8,343 bases of DNA from Dehalococcoidia bacterium (GCA_030602665.1 JAUVZE010000039.1:1-8343), one strand, 5' to 3'; shown: positions 1-6,415, numbered from the stretch's first letter. Notes: generated by a model from the sequence alone, not told the origin. A program made the numbers and translations.

Positions 1-72
1 AGCCAGCGGTCAGATTCGAACTGACGACCGGCGGTTTACGAAACCGCTGCTCTACCCCTGAGCTACGCTGGC
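1..72 (-). tRNA. tRNA-Thr (anticodon CGU)
   Basis: Read on the minus strand this folds as a complete cloverleaf. The acceptor stem GCCAGCG (72-66) pairs with CGCTGGC (8-2), with discriminator U at position 1. The D-arm contains GCTCAGGGGTAGAGC. The anticodon stem is GCGGT/ACCGC (47-43 and 35-31) with loop TTCGTAA, giving anticodon CGU at 40-38, which reads ACG threonine codons. The T-arm has the standard GTTCGAATC. No CCA is visible because the window starts at the discriminator base. It follows the CBS-ACT gene on the same strand by 23 nt, so it may be cotranscribed with it. The 3' end of a tRNA is a common integration site, but that side is outside the window. Confidence 0.97.
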
Positions 73-95
73 ATATTTTAGCTCAACAACCGAAT

Positions 96-737
96 TTAGC
101 GCTGTCTTACAATGACTTCGTAACCCAATTCTGCCAATTCCTTGATAACCCTGGTGACATCCTCAGTATCCAGTTGTAGGGTGATGTCATTCTCTTTAGT
201 CACAAAAGAGGGGGATATCCATATTAGCTTAATCCCTACCCCTAACCGGTTGATACAGCTGATAATCTGCTCAGCGGACTTGCCATCGCCAGCCCCGTTT
301 ATAAGAATCCGAGTGCCAGGTTCACCTATACCCAGTGTTGGGTTTACAATCCTATAGAAGAAGTCATTAGTGGTACAAATACCCACAATTTTGCCCTTGT
401 CAACGACGACCAGTGTCCCCACCTTGGCAGATTGAGCTTTAGCTACCGCCTGTTCAACCGTGTCAGTGGGCTTAACAGTGGCTACTTTCTTTCGCATGAC
501 ATCACCAACAGTAGTATGGGCTATAAGATAAGTGATTTGCCAAAGGAGGGGGGCAGTGGTCCGAGGCTTAACACGCTCAAGCCTACTCTCGGTAACCAGA
601 CCTACCAGCCGACCATTATCATCTACCACTGGCAAGCGGCGGAAATTATGCTCCTTCATGATTTTCAGAGCATCCCCAACAAAAGTATCAGGTGAGACGG
701 TAACTACATTTCTGGTCATAACCCCGTGTACTAGCAT
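96..737 (-). CDS. CBS-pair protein with C-terminal ACT-like domain
   Basis: A 213-residue cytosolic protein. It has two CBS motifs (about residues 7-55, with RRLPVVDDNGRLVGLVTE, and about 75-130, with VGTLVVVDKGKIVGICTTND) and a C-terminal ACT-like segment (about 142-211, beta-alpha-beta pattern ending in LGYEVIV). CBS pairs bind adenine nucleotides such as AMP, ATP or SAM, and ACT domains bind small ligands such as amino acids. The same order occurs in AcuB-like proteins, but nothing here ties it to acetoin metabolism. The start is ATG at 737, preceded on the minus strand by GAGGAGGGA (754-746) with 8 nt spacing. It lies 103 nt downstream of the CsoR-family gene and has its own promoter in that gap. 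The family call is firm. The ligand and partner are unknown, and a general sensor of energy or amino-acid status is only an inference. Confidence 0.9.
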   Translation of the reverse strand: MLVHGVMTRNVVTVSPDTFVGDALKIMKEHNFRRLPVVDDNGRLVGLVTESRLERVKPRTTAPLLWQITYLIAHTTVGDVMRKKVATVKPTDTVEQAVAKAQSAKVGTLVVVDKGKIVGICTTNDFFYRIVNPTLGIGEPGTRILINGAGDGKSAEQIISCINRLGVGIKLIWISPSFVTKENDITLQLDTEDVTRVIKELAELGYEVIVRQR

Positions 738-786
738 CTCTTTTCTCCCTCCTCATCCTGCCTTTAAGTCACCCTGGTCTTGTTTC

Positions 787-815
787 AGTATAACACAAAT
801 CAGACAACCATTGAA
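787..815 (-). promoter_or_regulatory. Predicted sigma-70 promoter of the CBS-ACT gene
   Basis: On the minus strand, TTCAAT (815-810) and TATACT (792-787) are separated by 17 nt, and the -10 carries an extended TGT just upstream. Transcription would start near 781, leaving a leader of about 44 nt before the ATG at 737. This suggests that the CBS-ACT gene can be transcribed independently of the upstream CsoR-family gene. Confidence 0.5.
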
Positions 816-840
816 TACGAGGCCCATGTCTGGCTTATGC

Positions 841-1125
841 CTAGTCACCAATCCGCACCCCACCCCAAATAGCTACTGCCCGCGCCAGAGAATCAATACT
901 AGCCGAATCCGCTTTGACACCTTTGCGAAAACAAATCTTCATGTAATTGTTTAGCACCAGTGCGCCGGCGCTCTCGATGGCAGAACGGACAGCCGCCAGC
1001 TGGGTCACCAAGCTCTCACAGTCACGGCCATCAACAATCATTTTCTCAATGCCGCGGACCTGCCCCTCTATCCTTTTCAGCCGTTTCAGCAACATCTCCT
1101 GTGATGTTTCTTCTTTCTTAGCCAT
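841..1125 (-). CDS. CsoR/FrmR-family (DUF156) metal- or thiol-sensing repressor
   Basis: A 94-residue all-helical repressor of the CsoR/RcnR/FrmR/CstR family, with the signature LKRLKRIEGQVRGIEKMI near the N-terminus. I chose the ATG at 1125 because GGAGG (1135-1131) lies 5 nt upstream. The in-frame TTG at 1137 would overlap that ribosome-binding site. From this start the sensing residues fall at Cys36 and Cys65, exactly as in Mycobacterium CsoR, but position 61 is Tyr instead of the Cu(I)-binding His. A Cys pair spaced 29 apart without the His is the arrangement of CstR-type persulfide/thiol sensors. A Cu(I) role is therefore doubtful, and sulfur-species or other ligand sensing is more likely (inference). 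The gene is divergent from the molybdoprotein operon, with a matching operator between them, so it probably represses that operon and perhaps itself. The family call is firm and the ligand is unknown. Confidence 0.9.
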   Translation of the reverse strand: MAKKEETSQEMLLKRLKRIEGQVRGIEKMIVDGRDCESLVTQLAAVRSAIESAGALVLNNYMKICFRKGVKADSASIDSLARAVAIWGGVRIGD

Positions 1126-1154
1126 TACATCCTCCAAGAATTTTATCTTAGCTC

Positions 1155-1184
1155 TTGATATACCATACCCCCATAGGGTATAAT
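1155..1184 (+). promoter_or_regulatory. Promoter of the molybdoprotein-racemase operon
   Basis: TTGATA (1155-1160), an 18-nt spacer and a perfect TATAAT (1179-1184) form a near-consensus sigma-70 promoter facing the molybdoprotein gene. The expected start site is near 1191, giving a leader of about 90 nt to the GTG at 1283. The CsoR-type palindrome occupies the spacer and the first bases of the -10, so bound repressor would block polymerase. No equally good minus-strand promoter for the repressor gene could be picked out in 1126-1200. Confidence 0.7.
1165..1181. promoter_or_regulatory. CsoR-family operator palindrome
   Basis: ATACCC-CCATA-GGGTAT is a 17-bp inverted repeat with perfect 6-bp arms and a G/C tract flanked by A/T. 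This is the architecture of known CsoR/CstR operators, and it closely resembles the Bacillus copZA-type site as I recall it. It lies in the spacer of the rightward promoter and 40 bp from the start of the CsoR-family gene. It is therefore placed to repress the molybdoprotein operon and possibly to autoregulate. The match is by eye, and binding by the neighbouring repressor is inferred from adjacency. Confidence 0.7.
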
Positions 1185-1206
1185 AAGCTTTGGCTACTAA
1201 TAGCCA

Positions 1207-1222
1207 TTGACCCGCCGGTCAA
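1207..1222. promoter_or_regulatory. 16-bp inverted repeat in the operon leader (possible second operator)
   Basis: TTGACC-CGCC-GGTCAA has perfect 6-bp arms. It lies about 16-31 nt downstream of the predicted transcription start, where a bound protein would act as a roadblock repressor. The 16-bp length with outer 5-mers and a 6-nt centre matches the geometry of CRP/FNR-family sites, but the half-site TTGAC is not canonical FNR (TTGAT-N4-ATCAA). In RNA it would be only a short 6-bp hairpin. Which protein binds is unknown. Confidence 0.35.
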
Positions 1223-1282
1223 CATATTTTAGCACTGTTTAATCTCCATGTCAGGTCAATAGACTCAAAGGAGGGATAAATC

Positions 1283-4216
1283 GTGGAGCTGAGCCGAAGA
1301 GATTTCCTTAAGGCGTCTGGGGCTGGAGCTGGTGGTTTTTTCCTGTATAGTGTCCTAAAACAAGATAAGGCCTTTACTTTTCCCAAGCAACTACCCCTGA
1401 AAAAGGAAATCGGGGAGAGGACTACTATCTGCCCCTACTGTGGGGTGGGCTGCAGTGCCATCATGGCAGTGGAAGATGGAAAGATCGTTAACATTGAGGG
1501 CGACCCAGATTCCCCTATTAATGAGGGTTCTCTCTGCAGCAAAGGTGCTTCCTTATATCAGGTAGCTAATAATGAAGAACGTTTGACCACAGTCAAGTAC
1601 CGTGCTGCCGGGGCTGCAGATTGGAAGGACATGAACTGGGATGATGCCATAGCCAAGATTGCTGCCAAAATCAAGGCTACCCGTGACAATAGTTTTATTG
1701 AAATAGACAGCAGCGTCAATACTGTTAATCGCACTGAAGCGATAGCCTCAATAGGCAGTGTATTCCCTAATAGCGAAGAAGCCTATCTAATGAGCAAGAT
1801 GTTGCGTGCTCTGGGTCTAGTCTATATTGAGAACGAAGCCCGAATATGCGTTTCGTCGGCGGTGGCTGCTGATGGGGAAACGGTGGGTAGAGGACCAATG
1901 TCGAACCACTGGATAGACCTGGGCAACAGCGATTGCATTATGGTCATCGGCGGTAACATGGCTGAGTCCTTTCCTATTGCCTTTAAGTGGGCTACCCGAG
2001 CTATGGAGAAGGGAGCCAAGCTTATCCATGTTGACCCTCGCTTCACCCGCACCTCAGCCAGGGCTGACCTGTATGCTGGAGTGAGACCCGGCACTGATAT
2101 CGCCTTTGTCGGCGGTATGATAAGGCATGTCATTGATGACATGGAAGCTAATCCCGGTAACTACAATATGACCTATGTCAAGGAATACACCAATGCTTCC
2201 TACCTCGTTAATCCTGACTTCACTGGTCCGGCTGACACACTGGACGGGTTATTCTCAGGGTGGGATGGTAGCAAGTATGATAAAAAAACGTGGGCTTATC
2301 AATCGGACGCGACTCAGCCTGATAAGATAAAGAAGGATGCCACGCTTACTGACCCCAACTGTGTCTTCCAGCTTTTGAAGAAGCACTTTGCCCGCTACAC
2401 TGATGATAAAGTAGTCGAAATCACTGGTACCGACAAGACCACCTTCCAGCAGATTTGCCAGACTTATGCTGCCACCGGACAAATAGGCAGGGCAGGAGCC
2501 ATTGTCTTCTCTTCCAGTGCCTGTCAGCGCAGCACTGGCACCCAGACGGTTCGAACCTTTGGTATATTGCAACTTCTCCTGGGGAATATGGGAGTAGCTG
2601 GTGGTGGGCTGGATGGCATCACCGGGGCAGTAAATGGGCTTGGCTGCACCCTGCAGGGCCTGGTCAACCACTGGGGCCCCGGGGCGGGGAGTGTTCGACC
2701 AGCTAGTAGTAGTGAACAAAGTCTTTCCGCCTATGGAGAGAACAAGGCTCGGTTTACCAGTATACTCAAGGCCTGGTATGGTGACACTGACCATAATACC
2801 AGCTTCAGCTATCTGCCTAAGAGGGGTGGTGACTATTCCTGGCAACCCCTGTTCAAGGCAATAGACGATGGGACAATAAAAGGGCTTATCTGCTGGGGAA
2901 TGAACCCTGCAGTGAGCGGACCGAATAGTGCAACGGCGCGCCAAGCATTGAGAAAGCTAGAATGGATGATGGTGATTGACCTCTGGGAAACAGAAACCGC
3001 TGCTGTATGGAAACCAGAAGCAGGAGCCAATCCCGCTAATGTTGGAACAGAGGTCTTTTTGCTACCGGCGGCACATTCACTGGAAAAGGAAGGGAGTGTC
3101 TGCAATACCTGCCGTTGGAATCAGTGGCGCTACCAAGGGGCGTCCCCCCCTGGCGAGGCTAGAAGCGACCTGTGGATAATAAACAAGCTGATGTTAAAGC
3201 TCAAAGAACTTTATGTAGGACAGACTGAAAAGAATGCCGTAGCCATCACCGACCTGACCTGGGATTACAGTGATCCCCCTGATGTGCACCAGGTAGCTAA
3301 GGAGATGAACGGCTACGATTTGAACACAGGTAAGCTACTGTCAAGCCCTGGCAGTCTCAAGGACGATGGCACCACCAGTTGTGGCAATTGGCTGTGGTGT
3401 GGCATGTACACTGAGGAGGGCAACATGGCGGCGCGACGGGGCACGACTGACCCTTCAGATATTGGACTCTTTCCTAGCTGGGGATGGGCCTGGCCACTGA
3501 ACAGACGCATCATGTATAATCGTGCCTCAGTTGACCTCAACGGTAAGCCCTGGGATATAGCCCATCCTGTTATCTCATGGGATGGCACCAGTTGGGCAGG
3601 GGATGTTGCCGATGGAGGCTGGGCGCCAGTAAATACCAGTGGTAAATATCCCTTCATTATGAAGCCTGAGGGGAGAGGACACCTCTTTGGTCCCGGCAGA
3701 CCTGATGGCCCTTTTCCCGAGCATTATGAGCCCTGGGAGAGCCCAGTATCGAATCCAATGTCATCACAACAGAATAACCCAGCTATCGTGGTCTGGGAAA
3801 CTGTTGACAAGGGTGCCGCCGCAGATTATCCTATAGTAGTTACTACGCACCGTTTGGTGGAGCACTTGCATACCGGAGCGATAACCAGGCGTCTGCCATG
3901 GCTGGTAGAGATGATGCCAGAGATGTTTGTCGAAATGAGCCAGGAACTGGCAGCTGGGAAGGGTATTGCCAATGGCGACACCGTTGTTGTGGAGTCGGCG
4001 CGAGGTAGTATAACAGCAAAAGCTATAGTCACTATTCGCCTTAAGCCTGCGCAGGTGAATGGCACTACGGTTCACTACATCAGCTTGCCTTGGAACTGGG
4101 GGTATATGGGACTGTCGAAAGGGGATAGCTCTAATCTGCTTACCCCCCGCATAGGTGATCCCAATACCGGCATTCCTGAATTCAGGGCATTTCTGTGCAA
4201 TGTTAGGAAGGCATAA
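1283..4216 (+). CDS. Tat-exported molybdopterin oxidoreductase, formate dehydrogenase-N alpha-like, with altered active site
   Basis: A 977-residue protein that aligns by eye along its whole length with the FdnG/FdoG catalytic subunit (about 1015 residues). A twin-arginine signal SRRDFLK (4-10) and a hydrophobic stretch predict folded export to the outside of the membrane. A [4Fe-4S] site follows: Cys50, Cys53, Cys57 and Cys85, with the conserved Lys87. Then come the bis-MGD domains and a C-terminal dinucleotide-binding domain (about 850-977). The molybdenum ligand is Cys189 (TGC at 1847-1849), not selenocysteine. The next residue is Val190 where formate dehydrogenases have the catalytic His, and the following Gly-Pro-Thr is Ser-Ser-Ala. 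FdnG's TQHSVG is CQRSTG (414-419). Arg424 in the conserved VR is kept. Formate oxidation is therefore doubtful. The start is GTG with AAGGAGGG (1268-1275) 7 nt upstream. No beta or gamma electron-transfer subunit is adjacent. Expression is probably controlled by the divergent CsoR-family repressor. Confidence 0.9.
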   Translation: MELSRRDFLKASGAGAGGFFLYSVLKQDKAFTFPKQLPLKKEIGERTTICPYCGVGCSAIMAVEDGKIVNIEGDPDSPINEGSLCSKGASLYQVANNEERLTTVKYRAAGAADWKDMNWDDAIAKIAAKIKATRDNSFIEIDSSVNTVNRTEAIASIGSVFPNSEEAYLMSKMLRALGLVYIENEARICVSSAVAADGETVGRGPMSNHWIDLGNSDCIMVIGGNMAESFPIAFKWATRAMEKGAKLIHVDPRFTRTSARADLYAGVRPGTDIAFVGGMIRHVIDDMEANPGNYNMTYVKEYTNASYLVNPDFTGPADTLDGLFSGWDGSKYDKKTWAYQSDATQPDKIKKDATLTDPNCVFQLLKKHFARYTDDKVVEITGTDKTTFQQICQTYAATGQIGRAGAIVFSSSACQRSTGTQTVRTFGILQLLLGNMGVAGGGLDGITGAVNGLGCTLQGLVNHWGPGAGSVRPASSSEQSLSAYGENKARFTSILKAWYGDTDHNTSFSYLPKRGGDYSWQPLFKAIDDGTIKGLICWGMNPAVSGPNSATARQALRKLEWMMVIDLWETETAAVWKPEAGANPANVGTEVFLLPAAHSLEKEGSVCNTCRWNQWRYQGASPPGEARSDLWIINKLMLKLKELYVGQTEKNAVAITDLTWDYSDPPDVHQVAKEMNGYDLNTGKLLSSPGSLKDDGTTSCGNWLWCGMYTEEGNMAARRGTTDPSDIGLFPSWGWAWPLNRRIMYNRASVDLNGKPWDIAHPVISWDGTSWAGDVADGGWAPVNTSGKYPFIMKPEGRGHLFGPGRPDGPFPEHYEPWESPVSNPMSSQQNNPAIVVWETVDKGAAADYPIVVTTHRLVEHLHTGAITRRLPWLVEMMPEMFVEMSQELAAGKGIANGDTVVVESARGSITAKAIVTIRLKPAQVNGTTVHYISLPWNWGYMGLSKGDSSNLLTPRIGDPNTGIPEFRAFLCNVRKA

Positions 4217-4932
4217 TGAACTACGCCTCCAGAAATATGAAAGTTATTGGACTAATTGGTGGCATGAGCTGGGCTTCTACTCTGGAATACTACCGGCTCA
4301 TTAATGAGTTAGTTGCTGAGAAGCTAGGTGGTCTTCACTCAGCCCGCCTAATCCTTTATAGTTTGGACTTTGATGAGATTGAGCGGGCACAAAGCCAAGC
4401 TCGCTGGGATGATGCCACTACCATCATGAGCCAGGCAGGCATAGCGCTGAAACAGGCTGGTGCCGACTTTCTGATAATATGCAGTAACACCGGGCACGAG
4501 GGCGCTGATGCAGTTATGAAAAGGGTAGGTCTACCGTTGCTTCACATTGGTGATGTAACTGGCAAGGCCATCACGGAGCATGGTCTGCACCGGGTAGGAC
4601 TAATGGGGACACGGTTTGTCATGCAGGAGCAGTTTTACCGAGGGAGACTCCAAGAACGCTTCAGCATTGAAGTGCTTGTGCCAGGGGAACAAGAACGAGC
4701 TATAGTTAATCGGATAATCTACGATGAACTCTGCCAGGGAAAAATAAAGGATTCTTCGCGCCGTGCCTGTACTAAGATTATCGCCGGGCTGATAGAGAGA
4801 GGTGCCGAGGGAATTGTCCTCGGATGTACTGAACTGCCATTACTTATCCGTCCTGGTGATGTAGGTGTTCCTCTATTTGATACCACCCGACTCCATGCTG
4901 AAGCAGCGGTCAAACTGGCACTGGCTGAATGA
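4216..4932 (+). CDS. Aspartate/glutamate racemase family protein (YgeA-like)
   Basis: A 238-residue cytosolic protein of the cofactor-independent two-cysteine Asp/Glu racemase family. It aligns well with E. coli YgeA, a broad-specificity amino-acid racemase. The N-terminal IGLIGGMSWASTLEYYRLIN and LHSARLILYS segments are typical. The two catalytic cysteines are visible: Cys89 in ICSNTGH and Cys204 in LGCTEL. The ATG at 4216 shares its A with the TAA stop of the molybdoprotein gene, and AGGAAGG lies just upstream, so translation is coupled. An internal ATG at 4237 would match the usual family N-terminus but has no clear ribosome-binding site. Family and catalytic residues are clear. The substrate (Asp, Glu or other) cannot be read from sequence, and why it is coupled to a molybdoenzyme is not obvious. 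Confidence 0.9.
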   Translation: MNYASRNMKVIGLIGGMSWASTLEYYRLINELVAEKLGGLHSARLILYSLDFDEIERAQSQARWDDATTIMSQAGIALKQAGADFLIICSNTGHEGADAVMKRVGLPLLHIGDVTGKAITEHGLHRVGLMGTRFVMQEQFYRGRLQERFSIEVLVPGEQERAIVNRIIYDELCQGKIKDSSRRACTKIIAGLIERGAEGIVLGCTELPLLIRPGDVGVPLFDTTRLHAEAAVKLALAE

Positions 4933-5135
4933 AAATCACCATTATATACGACAACTGTGTCAGGAAACGAGGGCAAAAGCCAGCCCCACCCCAATTGTTT
5001 TCTTGTCTCTGGATGAGCAACCTTCATTTCCCCTTTGATTTGTACAAATTTATAAAGCAATTTATCAAACTGGAAATAATTGTGTTTTGGGTTATAAGTA
5101 TACATGAAACATTCTGCCGACGCCGAACATCGTAA
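4929..5135 (+). pseudogene. Decayed N-terminal remnant of an MBL-fold metallohydrolase (putative)
   Basis: A 68-codon frame starts at an ATG overlapping the racemase TGA (ATGA), a typical operon junction. It begins MKITIIYDNCVRKRGQKPA and then FSCL, which resembles the N-terminus of metallo-beta-lactamase-fold proteins of the type MKITIVYDN...GLKADWGFSCLIE...ILFDTG. After about residue 28 the similarity fades: a weak FPFDL stands where ILFDTG is expected. The frame then ends in low-complexity AT-rich sequence with no HxHxDH motif. It reads as the third gene of the operon, truncated, with the rest replaced by repeat-rich non-coding DNA. The family call rests on a short N-terminal pattern. A chance short frame cannot be excluded. 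Confidence 0.42.
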
Positions 5136-5189
5136 CAAGTAGTGTGGCTGACAGCAATTGTAATGACTAAAAGTCTCCTCATTTCCTGT

Positions 5190-5324
5190 CCTTTGATTTA
5201 TCCTATTTTCTTAACTTTGACAGTAATCAATAGCACCCTTTGACTTTTTTGCCTCTTCCCTTAGCCTCTCCCCCCTTTATTATTTATGATAAATCAAAGG
5301 GGATTTACCTGGATAAGTCAAAGT
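5190..5324. repeat. REP-like inverted-repeat cluster in non-coding DNA
   Basis: CCTTTGATTTATC (5190-5202) is repeated as a perfect 13-bp inverted copy (5288-5300). CTTTGACTT (5238-5246) matches AAGTCAAAG (5315-5323) inverted, and ACTTTGAC (5214-5221) matches GTCAAAGT (5317-5324). Within this, CCCCTTT (5272-5278) and AAAGGGG (5296-5302) flank ATTTAT/ATAAAT, forming a local imperfect palindrome. A further direct copy CCCTTTGATTT lies at 5031-5041. None is followed by a T-run, so these are not simple terminators. The pattern resembles small palindromic interspersed elements (REP or MITE debris). No coding frame is visible here. Confidence 0.5.
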
Positions 5325-5417
5325 AAGAACCAAGGGTAAGAATCGAGGTTGAAGTTTAAGTTTGGCATTATCTTACAATTTAGTGCGCCCAGCAGGAAAG
5401 TGCCTTAAATCCGAGAG

Positions 5418-5508
5418 AGCAAAGATGAGATTTGCTGTGAATGGGAACTTGCCTGTCATAAGTAGACTCCCATTCGTGTGGAATGTAGTCACGGCTTTGG
5501 GGAGTCTA
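5418..5508. other. Cluster of nested, mutually exclusive hairpins (possible structured RNA)
   Basis: AGCAAA/TTTGCT (5418-5423, 5431-5436) is immediately followed by a longer hairpin. In that hairpin GAATGGGA-ACTT (5439-5450) pairs with AAGT (5460-5463) and TCCCATTC (5468-5475), giving 12 bp with a 4-nt bulge and a 9-nt loop. The same 3' strand can instead pair downstream: TAGACTCCC (5463-5471) with GGGAGTCTA (5500-5508), and ATTC with GAAT (5472-5475, 5481-5484). Two alternative folds sharing one strand recall leader switches, but no T-run follows and the flavin-reductase promoter lies further downstream. A weak promoter (TTGAAG 5349, TACAAT 5374, 19-nt spacer) could transcribe it. No known RNA family was recognised. 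Confidence 0.3.
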
Positions 5509-5569
5509 ATATAGCCTACTTACGTAACAATCCTACGCAGACTACCGACTTGGTCACGTTGTTATTTCC

Positions 5570-5598
5570 TTGTTATCTGGAATGGCAAGGGTTATAAT
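5570..5598 (+). promoter_or_regulatory. Predicted promoter of the flavin reductase gene
   Basis: TTGTTA (5570-5575), 17 nt, then TATAAT (5593-5598): a near-consensus sigma-70 promoter. The expected start site is near 5605, giving a leader of about 78 nt to the ATG at 5683. I saw no convincing operator or riboswitch in that leader. Confidence 0.65.
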
Positions 5599-5682
5599 CT
5601 TAGCCAAACCGGATAATCCTGGGTCTTTGAATAGGCTCTCGGCATCTGTGAATTAACATATTGATGTAGAGGAGGAAAGTCT

Positions 5683-6261
5683 ATGGGTAAGATTCTGAAG
5701 GGTCCTCAAACGTTGATTTACCCAATGCCAGCACTATTAGTTGGGGCAAATGTCAATGGTAAACCAAATTTTATGACGGTTGCCTGGGGTGGCATTGCCA
5801 ATGGTGAGCCCCCAATGATTTCTATAGCCATACGGCATCACCGGTACACCCACAAGGGCATCATGGAAAACCTAACTTTTTCTGTCAATGTACCTTCGAC
5901 AGATTTAATAAGGGAAACTGATTACTGCGGCTCTGTATCTGGCTCTAAAGTCAATAAAGCAAAGGTATGTCAATTTGGAGTGTTTTATGGCAAACTGAAT
6001 AATGCTCCACTTATTGAACAATGTCCTATCAATCTAGAATGTCGGGTGGTACATATATTGGATTTAGGGAGTCATTCGCTCTTTGTCGGGCGAGTTGAGG
6101 AAACTCATGTCTCCGATAATTGTCTCACCGACGGGAAACCGGATGTCAACAAGATTAGCCCCTTTATTTATGCTAGCGCCCCAGCTCGCGAATATCTAGC
6201 TTTCGGCCACGTACTGGCTAAAGCGTACAGTATTGGCAAGGAACTTAAAGGAAGAGAATAA
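5683..6261 (+). CDS. Flavin reductase-like (flavoredoxin-type) FMN-binding protein
   Basis: A 192-residue protein of the flavin reductase-like FMN-binding split-barrel family (PF01613 type), close in length to flavoredoxins of anaerobes (about 190). Supporting segments are PALLVGANVNGKPNFMTVAW (16-35), a PPMISIAI strand, NLTFSVNVPS and the family motif DYCGSVSGSK (80-89). Members bind FMN and move electrons between reduced pyridine nucleotides or ferredoxin-like donors and flavin-linked acceptors. The actual partner is unknown. The ATG follows GGAGGA (5671-5676) with 6 nt spacing. It is a single-gene unit with its own promoter, 750 nt from the upstream operon, so no functional link to the molybdoprotein is shown by the sequence. 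Confidence 0.88.
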   Translation: MGKILKGPQTLIYPMPALLVGANVNGKPNFMTVAWGGIANGEPPMISIAIRHHRYTHKGIMENLTFSVNVPSTDLIRETDYCGSVSGSKVNKAKVCQFGVFYGKLNNAPLIEQCPINLECRVVHILDLGSHSLFVGRVEETHVSDNCLTDGKPDVNKISPFIYASAPAREYLAFGHVLAKAYSIGKELKGRE

Positions 6262-6415
6262 GCGTTGAGTCACAAGAGGTTAATAAAAAGCCAGAGTGTT
6301 AAACTGACTCTTCCTGGACTCATCCGAACCTAAATGTTATTACGGGTTTAATTTTTGAAGGCACTATACCAAAGCCACCTTCGCTACCCAAAGGGGGTGA
6401 TGTTTCAAACCTCTG

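Noticed and set aside
1847..1849. Possible selenocysteine codon in the FDH-like gene
   Set aside because: The codon at the Sec position is TGC, not TGA, so no recoding is needed.
2255..2944. Long minus-strand open frame inside the molybdoprotein gene
   Set aside because: It is antisense to a full-length recognisable gene, has no domain, and its peptide composition is that of a shadow frame.
4719..5138. Minus-strand frame across the racemase 3' end
   Set aside because: Antisense to a clear racemase gene including its catalytic GCTEL motif, with no ribosome-binding site or motif of its own.
6322..6360. Possible terminator after the flavin reductase (AACC...GGTT followed by a short T-run)
   Set aside because: The stem is only 4 bp with a 14-nt loop, too weak to call.
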